Positions 51,558-61,045 of a DNA stretch of 64,000 bases are shown piece by piece. Numbering within the stretch: the first letter of the stretch is position 1; the number at the start of each line of letters is the position of its first letter. The notes beneath the pieces are model-generated. The model worked only from the letters and a program-made list of their open reading frames with translations, had not been told where the DNA came from and searched no databases. A program made the translations under genes and the position numbers. Origin of the DNA: Peptococcaceae bacterium 1109 (GTDB lineage Bacteria; Bacillota; Limnochordia; Darwinibacteriales; Darwinibacteriaceae); contig LDJB01000001.1 in NCBI GenBank assembly GCA_001028815.1, forward strand, positions 1,029,550-1,093,549, written 5' to 3'.

Positions 51558-52424
51558 ATGTTCAGCGGACACGTTCATCCCATCCAACAAGGGCGTGTTT
51601 TTGCCCTCATCCACAGCTACCTGCCCAATTTGAGCCCAGCGGAGAAGCGGATTGCGGAGTACATTCTTCGGAACCCGGAACGCAGCCTAAACCTGGGTAT
51701 TGTGGAAATGGCCAAGGCATGCAGCGTTTCACCGGCTATGGTAACACGGTTTACCACCAAGATTGGTTTCACCGGTTTCGCCGCGATGAAAGCTACCCTC
51801 CGGGTGGACATTCTCTCTAGTGACGGCCGCTTTTTGGAGGACATTGAAATCGGCGACTCTGCCGCCGCCATCGTGGAGAAAGTCCGCGACCTTGCCATCC
51901 TCGGGCTCCAAGACACAGTGGCCACTTTAGACACAAGCGAGCTGATTCGGGCAGCCAAAGCCATACTCAACGCCAGGCCTCTGTTCTTTGCTCCCGCGGG
52001 AGTAAGTTCATCAGGCGTCATCATGCTTTACCAGCAGAAACTCATCAACCTAGGGATCCTCGCTGTGCCGCCCCCTGACCACTCTGTAGCCTCCACGTAT
52101 GTGTCCATGGTCAAACCGGGCGATGTGGTCTTTGGCATTTCCCATTCGGGAGCTTCCTCCGTCGCCATTGACTTTCTCGAGCAGTGCCAAAAGCAAGGGG
52201 CCACCACCATCTGCCTGACAAACTACAGCAACGCACCCATCACAAAAGTGTCGGACATTCATCTCATAACCGCGGCATCCCGCGCATCCCCCATCTTTGG
52301 GGAAGCCATCACTGTCCGAATCAGCCAAATCGCAGTACTGGATGCTTTGTACGCGACCATGGCGATGATGCGCTATCAGCAGGAAAGGGAACTTTCAGAA
52401 AGCGGCCTGGGAGGTGAGAGATAG
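51558..52424 (+). CDS. MurR/RpiR-family transcriptional regulator
   Basis: A 288-residue regulator. The N-terminal HTH_6 domain (LSPAEKRIAEYILRNPERSL, MAKACSVSPAMVTRFTTKIG) is followed by a SIS sugar-phosphate-binding domain (FFAPAGVSSSGVIMLYQQKL; GDVVFGISHSGASSVAIDFL). Such proteins sense sugar phosphates. It is the first gene of a plus-strand operon with an ABC transporter, a TIM-barrel isomerase and a nucleotidyltransferase-like protein, which it probably controls. Confidence 0.92.
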   Translation: MFSGHVHPIQQGRVFALIHSYLPNLSPAEKRIAEYILRNPERSLNLGIVEMAKACSVSPAMVTRFTTKIGFTGFAAMKATLRVDILSSDGRFLEDIEIGDSAAAIVEKVRDLAILGLQDTVATLDTSELIRAAKAILNARPLFFAPAGVSSSGVIMLYQQKLINLGILAVPPPDHSVASTYVSMVKPGDVVFGISHSGASSVAIDFLEQCQKQGATTICLTNYSNAPITKVSDIHLITAASRASPIFGEAITVRISQIAVLDALYATMAMMRYQQERELSESGLGGER

Positions 52425-52490
52425 AGGGAAGGTAGATCTGTCAAGCTGTGTCGGCTATGTACTACATCAAAAAACGAAGGGGGATTTGCG

Positions 52491-53762
52491 TTGAAAAAGG
52501 CTCATGTATGTTTGGTTCTGGTCGTTCTGTTCCTGTTTGTGTTTAACCTAGGAGTGAATGCTCAAGTTACCACCATCCGCTACCTGGGACATACGTTTGA
52601 ACCCACGAACGTGCTTGTGCAAGAGCTAATCGCGGAGTTTGAAGCTCTTAACCCGGACATTAAAGTGGAGTATGAATGGGTCACCTCTTCCCAGTACGAA
52701 GAGAAACTCTTGACTGAACTGGCCGCGGGAATCGGCCCCGATCTGTGGCATGTGCGGGACCGCTCCTTCTTAACGTTCTTCCGCGTGGGTGCTTTTGCCC
52801 CCATCATGCCCAGTGCTTTTGGAGTGGAAACTCAAGAAGACATCCTGGCCCTCTATGATCCTGGAACCATGGAGCCGTACATGATGGACGGCGTGCTCTA
52901 CGGCGTACCAAAGGAACACAACATCCTGACCCTTTACTATCGGATGGACCACTTCCGGGAAGCCGGTTTGGACCCGAACAAACCGCCTACAACTTGGGAC
53001 GAGTTAGTTGAGATGGGCAAACTCCTTACCCAGCGGGATAACCGCGGCCGTTTGCTGCGCTCTGGCTTCGAATGGAACAACGCCGCTTCAGGCAAACTGA
53101 CTCGCTTTGCATCTATTCTGTATCAAGCGGGCGGCGACTTCTTCAATGAAGATATGACCGAGTCTATCATCAACAATGAAGCAGGCTTGAAAGCAGCTGA
53201 AACCTACATCGCCCCCATCAAGGCTGGCATCTACGACCCAGGCTTCCATCTGGAAGAAGACTTTGAAAACGGCCGCGTCTCCATGACAACCAGCGGCCCA
53301 TATCTGCCCTCTAACATCTCCCTGAAGTATCCACACCTTGAATACGGGGTGGACTATGCAGCAGCACCTTACCCAGTAATTGAGGGTGGCGAACCAGCTG
53401 CTATCTTTACCGGCTGGGGATGGGTAGTGAATGCCCGCTCGCAGAATCAGGAAGCTGCCTGGAAGTTCATCGCTTTTATGGCTGAACACCCAGGCCTGTG
53501 GCTGCAGCGCACTGGCTTTATTCAGCCTAGGAAGGGCCTCCTTGATGACCCCGTTGCCGAGACTATCCCGCAGCTCGAGACATTCCTCGATCTGAACCCC
53601 ATCATGCGGACAATGCCTCGCACGCCCATCTATGTGGAAATGCAGGAACCGTTTGTGGAGATGATCGACCGGATCGCTCTTGAGGGCATGGATCCTCAAG
53701 AGGCACTGGATATTCTCAAGGCAGAGCTTGATGAACTGCTGAGAATCTACAACCAGAAGTAG
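52491..53762 (+). CDS. Family-1 sugar ABC transporter binding protein
   Basis: A 423-residue SBP_bac_1 protein. The signal peptide MKKAHVCLVLVVLFLFVFNL is cleaved near GVNAQ. The mature part has ELIAEFEALNPDIKVEYEWV and AAWKFIAFMAEHPGLWL-type blocks. TTG start at 52491 with AAGGGGGAT upstream. Ligand is unknown, but the downstream isomerase suggests a monosaccharide, polyol or uronate derivative. Confidence 0.92.
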   Translation: MKKAHVCLVLVVLFLFVFNLGVNAQVTTIRYLGHTFEPTNVLVQELIAEFEALNPDIKVEYEWVTSSQYEEKLLTELAAGIGPDLWHVRDRSFLTFFRVGAFAPIMPSAFGVETQEDILALYDPGTMEPYMMDGVLYGVPKEHNILTLYYRMDHFREAGLDPNKPPTTWDELVEMGKLLTQRDNRGRLLRSGFEWNNAASGKLTRFASILYQAGGDFFNEDMTESIINNEAGLKAAETYIAPIKAGIYDPGFHLEEDFENGRVSMTTSGPYLPSNISLKYPHLEYGVDYAAAPYPVIEGGEPAAIFTGWGWVVNARSQNQEAAWKFIAFMAEHPGLWLQRTGFIQPRKGLLDDPVAETIPQLETFLDLNPIMRTMPRTPIYVEMQEPFVEMIDRIALEGMDPQEALDILKAELDELLRIYNQK

Positions 53763-53826
53763 ATCCAAACACCGCCTGGGACAGAGCATTCTCTGTCCCA
53801 GGCACCACTCTAAGGAGGTGCGTGGT

Positions 53827-54732
53827 ATGCCCAAGCGGCCGGACAGCACGCCTAGGCGCAAGAAGTTCCATCTAAAGCCCTCGCACTGGGGCATCATCTT
53901 TTTGCTTCCCGCCTTGGCGCACATGCTTATCTTCAAGTTTCACCCGTTGTTTAACGCCTTTTATATGAGCCTGCACGAGTGGGATCTTCTAAATCCACCC
54001 ACTTGGATAGGGCTGGACAACTACGTGCGTTTGTTCAACGATGCGCGGTTTCACAACTCAGTCAGCGTGTCGGTGCGCTACGCATTGAGCACTACGCTCT
54101 GCCTCACAACACTAGGTCTAGCCCTCGGCCTAATGTTCAACAGAGCCACCCGGGGCATAGCAGTCATGAGAGCGGCTTACTTCGTCCCTTCCATCATGTC
54201 CACCGTTGTCATCGCCATCATCTGGCGCTTCATTTTCCACCCTAGCTTCGGCTTGCAGACTTTCTTCACCGAACCATTGGGATACTTTAACGTGCGGTGG
54301 CTGAACAACTCTCGCCTGGCACTTCCTGCTCTAGTGATCGTAGGTGTCTGGCGGCACTTGGGCTACTACAGCCTGATCTACCTCGCGGGGCTCCAAGCGA
54401 TTCCAGAGGAGCAGTATGAAGCGGCTAAAATTGATGGGGCAAGGCCATACCAATCTCTGCTCTATATAACCCTGCCCTTGCTGAGGCCCACATTCTTGTT
54501 TGTGGCCATTGTGTCGGTTATCAACTCCTTCCAATCGTTCGCACCAGCCCAATTGATGACCGATGGGGGACCGGCTGGAAGTACCCTTGTAATTCCCCTC
54601 TTCCTGTACCGGACAGCATTCCAAAACCTCCATATGGGCTATGGTACAGCTATAGCCGTAATCATGTTCCTCGTCCTGATGACAATCACGCTGCTGCAGC
54701 TTAAACTGTTCGGCATGGGCTCCGGTCAATAA
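53827..54732 (+). CDS. Sugar ABC transporter permease (UgpA/MalF-like)
   Basis: A 301-residue permease with six membrane segments; the EAA loop reads QYEAAKIDGARPYQSLLYIT. A basic N-terminus (MPKRPDSTPRRKKFHLKPSH) precedes segment one. ATG 53827 has AGGAGG 8 nt upstream. No ATPase gene is in the operon, so a shared MsmK/UgpC-type ATPase from elsewhere is expected. Confidence 0.92.
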   Translation: MPKRPDSTPRRKKFHLKPSHWGIIFLLPALAHMLIFKFHPLFNAFYMSLHEWDLLNPPTWIGLDNYVRLFNDARFHNSVSVSVRYALSTTLCLTTLGLALGLMFNRATRGIAVMRAAYFVPSIMSTVVIAIIWRFIFHPSFGLQTFFTEPLGYFNVRWLNNSRLALPALVIVGVWRHLGYYSLIYLAGLQAIPEEQYEAAKIDGARPYQSLLYITLPLLRPTFLFVAIVSVINSFQSFAPAQLMTDGGPAGSTLVIPLFLYRTAFQNLHMGYGTAIAVIMFLVLMTITLLQLKLFGMGSGQ

Positions 54733-54746
54733 GGAGGTTAGCGCAG

Positions 54747-55592
54747 ATGACACACGTGTTGGTTAATGTTAGGCGTCGAGTAGCCAGTCTAGGAGTACAC
54801 ATCATCCTCTATCTAGGCGGCTTGTTTTCCATTTTGCCCCTCCTGTGGATGCTTTCCACAGCCACAAAACCAGCGTCGGAAGTATTCAGTTTCCCCATTC
54901 GGTGGATACCTGAGACCTTCCAGTTTTTCGATAACCTGCAGGCAGTCTTTAAGACCGTGCCCTTCGCCACTTACTACTTCAACAGCCTTTTCGTTAGCTT
55001 GGCTGGTACTGCCCTAACTGTCCTTTTCTGCACCCTTGCAGGGTACAGCTTCGCCAAGTTCGACTATCCTGGGAAGAATATCATCTTTGTACTGGTCCTA
55101 GGAACCATGATGATCCCGTTCCAGGCCATCCTTATCCCTCTCTTCTTGACGGTCCTGAAGTTTAACTGGACCAACTCCTATGTGGGGCTCATCGTCCCAG
55201 GAGCGATCACGAGCTTTGGTATCTTCCTGACTAGGCAGTACCTCTTGTCCCTGCCAAGTGAGTTCATTGATGCGGCAAGGGTGGACGGCTGCGGCGAGTT
55301 TAGAATTTTCCTGACAATTGTCATGCCCCTTGCCAAACCTGTACTCGCGACCTTGTCTATCTTAACATTTATGAACAACTGGAACGACTACCTGTGGCCG
55401 CTGGTAATCATCAATAATCCACGTTACCGCACCATTTCCCTAGGCCTTGCCATGTTCCAAGGAGAGTATTCAACCCAGTTCAACTTACTCATGACCGCAT
55501 CACTGCTTGCTACCATACCTGTTCTCCTAATCTTCTTTGTGTTCCAGAAGCAGTTCGTGCAGAGCATGATGAGCTCGGGACTAAAAGGCTAA
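54747..55592 (+). CDS. Sugar ABC transporter permease (UgpE/MalG-like)
   Basis: A 281-residue permease. LPLLWMLSTATKPASEVFSF is the typical start, and the EAA loop reads EFIDAARVDGCGEFRIFLTI. AAGGAGG precedes the ATG by 12 nt. It pairs with the previous permease, 14 nt upstream. Confidence 0.92.
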   Translation: MTHVLVNVRRRVASLGVHIILYLGGLFSILPLLWMLSTATKPASEVFSFPIRWIPETFQFFDNLQAVFKTVPFATYYFNSLFVSLAGTALTVLFCTLAGYSFAKFDYPGKNIIFVLVLGTMMIPFQAILIPLFLTVLKFNWTNSYVGLIVPGAITSFGIFLTRQYLLSLPSEFIDAARVDGCGEFRIFLTIVMPLAKPVLATLSILTFMNNWNDYLWPLVIINNPRYRTISLGLAMFQGEYSTQFNLLMTASLLATIPVLLIFFVFQKQFVQSMMSSGLKG

Positions 55593-55612
55593 CTTCTAGG
55601 AAGGAGCATCTG

Positions 55613-56416
55613 ATGAACATCAAGTTACTGGCCAACGACCGTATCTTCCGCAACAAGCCTCTGAAACTGCACGAATACGCTGAAAGGTATCAGCTAGATG
55701 GCATCGAGTTTTCTTTGAATGACCACCGGATACCGGTGAACAAGTTCTATCGCGCGATGTACTTCTCCAGGTTTAAGGAGTTTAACCTGTACTCTTTTCA
55801 TCTGCCCTTCCTCGACATCGAGGTGGCAAGCAGAGATGCAGTCACCGCACAGAGCTCTACGCTGATGCTCAAATCGTACTTCCAGATTCTAAAGCTCCTT
55901 GAACCGGCATATCTCAATCTGCATGTGGCCACGGATGCGTACGAAGATGAGGTAGACCCCAAGATTGCCATCGCGAACATCAAGGAGCTGGTCAAGGTAG
56001 CCACCGACTACGGCTTAGTCCTCTGCGTGGAAAACGTCCGGCGCGGCATTACCAGCGTCCCGCAGGTTTATAAGGAAATCGTTGCGGAATCGGGTGCCAA
56101 GGCAACAATTGACATCGGACACGCCCGGGGAAGCGACTATGTACTCGAGACGGGGACAGATCCCATGGAGTTCATCAGGGGAATTGAGGACCGGATTGTC
56201 ACTGCTCACGTCTATTCCTTTGAAGATGATCGGGGCCATCACCCCATCACTAACCTCGCGGAAGTGGAAGGATTCCTCACCGCTTTCCTGGCGAACGGTG
56301 TAGAAAACTGGGTTTTGGAACACCACACGGAGGCAGACTTCGCTGTCACATTGGAAGCAGTGCGGGGCTGGCTCCAGGGGCAGATCGGTATTCCAGAAGC
56401 AGCTGAAGCAAAATAG
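55613..56416 (+). CDS. TIM-barrel sugar isomerase/epimerase (AP endonuclease 2 family)
   Basis: A 267-residue protein of the xylose-isomerase-like TIM-barrel fold. Strand-end metal or substrate residues are visible: DGIEFSLNDHRI, LYSFHLPF, LNLHVATDAY, GLVLCVENVRRG (Glu), ATIDIGHARG (Asp, His), TAHVYSFEDDRGHH and VLEHHTEADF (Glu). Such enzymes isomerise or epimerise sugars, ketoses or inositol intermediates with a divalent metal. AAGGAG precedes the ATG. It lies in an ABC sugar operon and likely acts on the imported sugar. Confidence 0.87.
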   Translation: MNIKLLANDRIFRNKPLKLHEYAERYQLDGIEFSLNDHRIPVNKFYRAMYFSRFKEFNLYSFHLPFLDIEVASRDAVTAQSSTLMLKSYFQILKLLEPAYLNLHVATDAYEDEVDPKIAIANIKELVKVATDYGLVLCVENVRRGITSVPQVYKEIVAESGAKATIDIGHARGSDYVLETGTDPMEFIRGIEDRIVTAHVYSFEDDRGHHPITNLAEVEGFLTAFLANGVENWVLEHHTEADFAVTLEAVRGWLQGQIGIPEAAEAK

Positions 56417-56433
56417 GAAGGGTGATTGGGGCT

Positions 56434-57471
56434 ATGCTGGTGAGAGATGCGAAAGCGCTCGCGGGGCAGTGGGTGCTGCAAGAAGCTGTCAATCTCCACG
56501 GGTTTCAGGGGGCCTTTTACCACGGATCCGTGAATGAGCTGGCTGATGGTGCCCTTTATCCGACGAGTTCAGATTTAGACATCTGTGTGGCCTTAGACAG
56601 TGAAGAGGTGCCCCCCAAGCCCGGTAAGTTCCCATATCACGGTGTACTCTTAGAAGTCTCGTATGTGTCGTGGGACGAAGTCTGTTCGCCGGAAAAGGTG
56701 CTGGCCCAGTATCACCTGGCGGGAAGTTTTCGGGGGCCCAGCATTATTCTTGATCCTTCTGGGAAACTCACTCAAGTTCAAGCCGTCGTTTCCGCCAACT
56801 TCCCCAAAGAGCAGTGGGTGCGTAAGCGCTGCCAGCACGCCATGTGCCGGATTCTTCACGGACTAATGTTCGATAAGGACGCTGCTCTTCCTGATCAAGT
56901 CAATGCCTGGCTTTTTCCTGCGGGCATCACAACCCACGTCCTGCTTGTGGCGGGGCTAAAAAACCCCACCGTCCGAAAACGGTTTGTGTCCGCCCGCAAG
57001 TTGCTTGCGGACTATGGCTTTATGCACTTTTACCCCGAATTGTTGGACTTATTGGGATGCACTTACCTCACTCCGCAGCAGGTGGAACAAGGCTTGCAGC
57101 TCCTGGAGGTAGTATTCGATCTGGCAAAGGAAGTGCCTAATCCTCCATTCTTTTTTGCCAGCGATGTTTCAGACGGAGCCAGGCATATCGCCATCGACGG
57201 CAGCCGTGACTTAATATCTACCGGCAGCCATCGGGAAGCGGTGTTTTGGATCCTGGCTACGCTGTGCCGCTGCCACAAAATCCTCGCCTTCGGAGGCAGC
57301 CCAGAAGCTTTAGCGAAAGCTGACCAATCCTTATGGGACTTTCTTGGCCTCCTTGGCATTGAATCCCGGGCAGATATTGCCGCGGCCCAAGCAAGAGTAA
57401 AGGCCATCCTCCCGGAGGTCTGGGAAGTGGCCGAAGGGATTATAGAGAAAAATGGAGACATTATCCGTTAG
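56434..57471 (+). CDS. Nucleotidyltransferase-like protein of unknown role
   Basis: A 345-residue protein. The N-terminal part has a nucleotidyltransferase-fold signature: YHGSVNELADGALYPTSSDL with the Asp pair in SSDLDICVAL, then a strand LLEVSYVSWDEV that would carry the third acidic residue. The C-terminal 200 residues are helical and might bind a second substrate. ATG 56434 is preferred over GTG 56422 on spacing from AGGAAGGG. It follows the isomerase after 17 nt. It could transfer a nucleotide to a small molecule, as aminoglycoside nucleotidyltransferases do, but that is speculation. Confidence 0.72.
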   Translation: MLVRDAKALAGQWVLQEAVNLHGFQGAFYHGSVNELADGALYPTSSDLDICVALDSEEVPPKPGKFPYHGVLLEVSYVSWDEVCSPEKVLAQYHLAGSFRGPSIILDPSGKLTQVQAVVSANFPKEQWVRKRCQHAMCRILHGLMFDKDAALPDQVNAWLFPAGITTHVLLVAGLKNPTVRKRFVSARKLLADYGFMHFYPELLDLLGCTYLTPQQVEQGLQLLEVVFDLAKEVPNPPFFFASDVSDGARHIAIDGSRDLISTGSHREAVFWILATLCRCHKILAFGGSPEALAKADQSLWDFLGLLGIESRADIAAAQARVKAILPEVWEVAEGIIEKNGDIIR

Positions 57472-57475
57472 CATT

Positions 57476-60076
57476 TTACACCGGGCTCTGGCTTAAGGCC
57501 TGCAAGACCTGCATACCCATACCGATTCTATACCCTGTAGATACATACACAACTTCCCCCCGGGCGTTAACCGCGAATACAAGCGGGAAATCTCGGGGGA
57601 ATGTTTTTCCCAACGCACTTTCCACAAGCCCCACGCCAACGTAGGACCCATCCAAACAGAATACGGTCCCTTGGGGGAGCGTGGGGTAGGCGCCAGGGGC
57701 CAATGAGCTGCTAAGCCGTTCTTCCCCCACAGCCAGCACCACCGCGCAGCCCAGGGATTCGTATTCCTCTCCCAGTTCGCCCAGCTCTTTCAAGAGGTGC
57801 TTGGAAGGCTCCCGATCTGGTTCAATCCAGGCAAGAAGCATACCCTTTGCCCACGTGTCCGGAGTAACCTGCACTGCCTTTCCGGAAACCTCATGCAGCG
57901 CCAGTTCCCCCATGTACCCTAGGCTGTCCCCCTGGAGAGCATCGCTCTGCAGGGCCAAGGGGACCGTTCTTGTTTCTCCCGGACGAAGATAGAAGGGCTG
58001 TACCCACCCGCGCACACTCCCATCGGGGAGGCGCAGGCCAACGGTAAGCCAGTAGTAACCTGGACGGGCCTCCAGTAGATCGGAGAAACCTACCTCATCA
58101 AAGCTCGCTTCATCCAAGTCCCGAAACCGCAGAACCTGGAATGTGTTGTTCGTTAAGCGGGATAGGGCGAAGTGACGGTAGTACTCCAGTTGGCTGGCGG
58201 CATCACCCTGCCGGGTGAGGTGGATTACCCCAGCCTGGGCTTGCCCGTCCGGTTCTACCCTTTCCCTCCCCAAACGCACATCTACCCAAGCCCCTCCCTG
58301 GCGGAACTGGGGCCTGCGGCCTATTGGGTCGAGCCGCGCTGGTATGCCGAAGCTCCGCGCCATGGCCACGAACAAGATCTCCTTAGCGTGAATGTCGCCG
58401 ATGCCAAGCTCATACACACCCCGCGGCGTCGGGAAACCACGCACCGCTCTTAAAGGCACTTCCCGGATGTTCTGCCTAATCCAACGGGCGATCCTGGCTG
58501 GGTCCTTCCTGAACTCTCCCTGCTGCTTTGCGCTGAAGGCAGAGCGGAAGAAAGCTCTATAGGCCCGAATGGGTTCCAAAGATATGCGAGGACAGAGGAC
58601 GTAATGGGCGAAATCTTGGCCTGAGCAGCCCTTCTGCTCAAGGAGGGCATACTCAAGGTGATCCATGAGTATCTCCCCGGTACTATCGGTGAGGTCCTTA
58701 GGGGAAAGAACCTGCAAGATCCTGAGGGCCCACTGGCCGTATCTCGGCCCCACTTCCCTAAGGAACTCGGCCATGGGCCCGCTGTTGCCCCGTGCTTTCC
58801 CGAGGATGTCTACCACAGCCCCTTCATCGAAGCCCAGTTCCTCGGCGAGGGCCCGAGCCTCACCTTCCCTCAAAAAGGTAGCCTCATAGGCAGTGCGAAC
58901 CTCATCTTCGTACTTCAACCTGGCGTTATTCGCAGCCCGCTCCGCCTCTGTGACTGGGGGTTCTTCCCCAGGGATCTCCGGTGGAGGGGCCATCGTAAAC
59001 TGGAAGCCCTCTGAAGGCGGCTCGGAACAAAGGACTACTTCCGCACTGAACTCGCTGCCCTTTACCAGGGAATACCCCCAGCCTGCTGGGCTGGATGCAA
59101 AGGCCATGAGATCGCCCCGGCCGGTGCTAAGGCGAGCTTCACCTTGGTGATCGCTGGTAAGGCGTGCAAGGGTGGAAAAGCGCCCGAAGTTGAACACCTG
59201 GAATTCCACAGCTGCTCTAGGGACGCCCCGGCCCGATTCATCCTTGACCGCCACGGTCAACTCCCGTGTGGGAGCATAGCGGCTAGTCAGGTTGAGTTCG
59301 GTGAAATCTCCACATACCTGGACCCTAGGTTCAGGCCCGTCGTAGATCCGGCCCGGCACCCGGGTGTGGACTAGCATTGCCCGCTGGGCGGGCCCGGAGA
59401 ACCACCCCATATTGAGCTTCGGTTCCGGTTCGCAGGCGCCCAGGAAGCCCCACTCTCCATCAGCCCAAGCCTCAACCCAGGCGTGGTTGCTGTCTGTGTG
59501 GGCCCAGCGGGGGGCGTAGCACTGCCTAGCAGGGATGCACAGGCTCCGTAGGGCCGCCACCACCAAGGCCGACTCTTCCCCGCAGCGTCCCTTAGCCTTT
59601 CGAATCACCGTCAAGGGAGAGGCAGTGCGGGGATCCGCCGGCTCATAGGTGGCCTTCTCATGGGCCCAGTGGTTCACCTCGAGAATGGCTTCCCCCATTG
59701 ACATCCCCTTGGTCCGGCCTAAGAGCCCTTCCAGGAAGTAAGGACGGTAGTCCTCCAGGGTTTCAATACTGATGCGAGGCGGCAAAACGAAGTGGAGGAA
59801 TAGGTTTCCGGGCACCTTCCGCCCCCACGGAGTAATCTCCCGCGCCCTAAGGGCATTCCGTACGTGGCTTAGGAATAGCTCGCCGTGGTAATCCGCAAGA
59901 TCTGTTAAGGTCATGTAGGCGTAGAGGAACTTCAGCGCTGTGATTTCTTCCTCATCCGTAAGCTCCTCAAACACGCTAAAGAGGGCTCCCCACCGCCTAT
60001 GTGCTAACCTTTGTTTCCACTGAAAGCTCTGTTCTATCTCCCCCATACTGGCATCGCTTAGCTGAAACGGGTTCAA
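57476..60076 (-). CDS. Large transglutaminase-like protein with thioredoxin-like C-terminus
   Basis: An 866-residue protein (frame open to 60169). Residues 170-240 are a transglutaminase-like core with Cys in KGRCGEESALVVAAL and His in SNHAWVEAWADGEW; an acidic residue follows in GACEPEP. A carbohydrate-binding-like beta domain comes next (ELTVAVKDESGRGVPRAAVE). A second transglutaminase-like repeat (residues 520-640) lacks the Cys: GDIHAKEILFVAMARSFGIP. The last 130 residues resemble a thioredoxin-like/AhpC-type fold (FPLVFAVNARGEVVYVSTGY) without a CxxC pair. TTG 60076 has AAGGAGG 8 nt upstream. There is no signal peptide, so it is probably cytosolic. The converging gene upstream ends 5 nt away. 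Confidence 0.82.
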   Translation of the reverse strand: MNPFQLSDASMGEIEQSFQWKQRLAHRRWGALFSVFEELTDEEEITALKFLYAYMTLTDLADYHGELFLSHVRNALRAREITPWGRKVPGNLFLHFVLPPRISIETLEDYRPYFLEGLLGRTKGMSMGEAILEVNHWAHEKATYEPADPRTASPLTVIRKAKGRCGEESALVVAALRSLCIPARQCYAPRWAHTDSNHAWVEAWADGEWGFLGACEPEPKLNMGWFSGPAQRAMLVHTRVPGRIYDGPEPRVQVCGDFTELNLTSRYAPTRELTVAVKDESGRGVPRAAVEFQVFNFGRFSTLARLTSDHQGEARLSTGRGDLMAFASSPAGWGYSLVKGSEFSAEVVLCSEPPSEGFQFTMAPPPEIPGEEPPVTEAERAANNARLKYEDEVRTAYEATFLREGEARALAEELGFDEGAVVDILGKARGNSGPMAEFLREVGPRYGQWALRILQVLSPKDLTDSTGEILMDHLEYALLEQKGCSGQDFAHYVLCPRISLEPIRAYRAFFRSAFSAKQQGEFRKDPARIARWIRQNIREVPLRAVRGFPTPRGVYELGIGDIHAKEILFVAMARSFGIPARLDPIGRRPQFRQGGAWVDVRLGRERVEPDGQAQAGVIHLTRQGDAASQLEYYRHFALSRLTNNTFQVLRFRDLDEASFDEVGFSDLLEARPGYYWLTVGLRLPDGSVRGWVQPFYLRPGETRTVPLALQSDALQGDSLGYMGELALHEVSGKAVQVTPDTWAKGMLLAWIEPDREPSKHLLKELGELGEEYESLGCAVVLAVGEERLSSSLAPGAYPTLPQGTVFCLDGSYVGVGLVESALGKTFPRDFPLVFAVNARGEVVYVSTGYRIGMGMQVLQALSQSPV

Positions 60077-60167
60077 CCCCACTTCCTCCTTCCAGGCCAG
60101 CCCATGCGCGGGGCCTTCCCACAGGACTTCTACCCAACAAGGCACTTCCCTCCCCCACTGCAGGTAC

Positions 60168-60194
60168 AAAAAACCGGAGCCCTACGGGCTCCGG
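60168..60194 (-). terminator. Terminator after ccm genes
   Basis: CCGGAGCCC-tac-GGGCTCCGG followed by TTTTTT on the minus strand; a perfect 9-bp stem just after ccmD. The transglutaminase gene must therefore start from its own promoter or by read-through. Confidence 0.88.
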
Positions 60195-60198
60195 CGCT

Positions 60199-60339
60199 CT
60201 ATCTCTGACTCTGTTGTTGTACCAACTCTTCCAAGAGGCTGAGCTCCTGTTCGAGCTTGTCCTGCCCTCTTTTAATGGCTGCTGTATAAAGGAAAATAGC
60301 CGCCCAGATGATGATATAGCCTGCGAGGAAAAATGTCAT
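60199..60339 (-). CDS. ccmD: CcmD-like haem exporter small subunit
   Basis: A 46-residue single-pass membrane protein in the position expected for ccmD. It reads MTFFLAGYIIIWAAIFLYTA followed by a basic and then acidic, coiled-coil-like tail (KRGQDKLEQELSLLEELVQQ). The ATG at 60339 has GGGGGAT upstream. CcmD connects the CcmC-haem complex to CcmE release. Too short for automated calls but its topology, size and context fit. Confidence 0.8.
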   Translation of the reverse strand: MTFFLAGYIIIWAAIFLYTAAIKRGQDKLEQELSLLEELVQQQSQR

Positions 60340-60370
60340 CCCAATCCCCCTTCTTCCAGAATGAACGGCC

Positions 60371-61042
60371 TCAGGCAAAGAGCTGCGCCTTGAGGCGCTT
60401 AACCCTGTGCTTGAGGGATATTGATCCCATGCGTATCCTAAGCAGATGTATATAGAGCAGTGAAAATACCGCTACGCTGAGGAACATCGCTGTCCTCATT
60501 TTCGGAGTCAGACCAATCCCTTCAGTGGAGATTACCACAGGGTGGATGGAGCGCCACCAGCGGGTAGAGAAAAAGACCAAGGGGACATTCATAAAACAGA
60601 TGATCCCATATACCGCCGCGAGGCGCTTGCGAGTGTCTGTGACGTCACCTCCGTGAAGAGCGATGTATGCGACGTACATGAACCACAAGACTAGTGTAGT
60701 TGTGAGCCTTGGATCCCATGTCCACCACGTATTCCAGATAGGATACGCCCACAGGGGGCCGGTGAGCAGAGTACAGCTGATAAACACTGTCCCGATTTCC
60801 GCAGAGGCCAGAGCCAAGTTGCTGGCCTGGTCCGTGCGTTTCCATAGGTAATGAATACTGGCGCCGCATACAACCGCGAGAGCCAACAACCCAACCCAAG
60901 CTGAGGCAACGTGGAAGTAAAACACCTTTTGGACAATCCCCATAGTCTTCTCCACAGGGGCATAGAAGACAATTACCCACATGTTTATGAGTATGATCAG
61001 CGTTAAGGCCCAAAAAACAGGGCTCTTCAGTCCGTGTTGCAT
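60371..61042 (-). CDS. ccmC: Haem exporter protein CcmC
   Basis: A 223-residue six-segment membrane protein of the CcmC/haem handling family. The tryptophan-rich loop reads WAYPIWNTWWTWDPRLTTTL, the haem-binding signature. Conserved His residues lie in YFHVASAWVGL and near RWWRSIHPVVI. It lies 3 nt after ccmB and presents haem to the chaperone CcmE. Confidence 0.94.
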   Translation of the reverse strand: MQHGLKSPVFWALTLIILINMWVIVFYAPVEKTMGIVQKVFYFHVASAWVGLLALAVVCGASIHYLWKRTDQASNLALASAEIGTVFISCTLLTGPLWAYPIWNTWWTWDPRLTTTLVLWFMYVAYIALHGGDVTDTRKRLAAVYGIICFMNVPLVFFSTRWWRSIHPVVISTEGIGLTPKMRTAMFLSVAVFSLLYIHLLRIRMGSISLKHRVKRLKAQLFA

Positions 61043-61045
61043 GGG

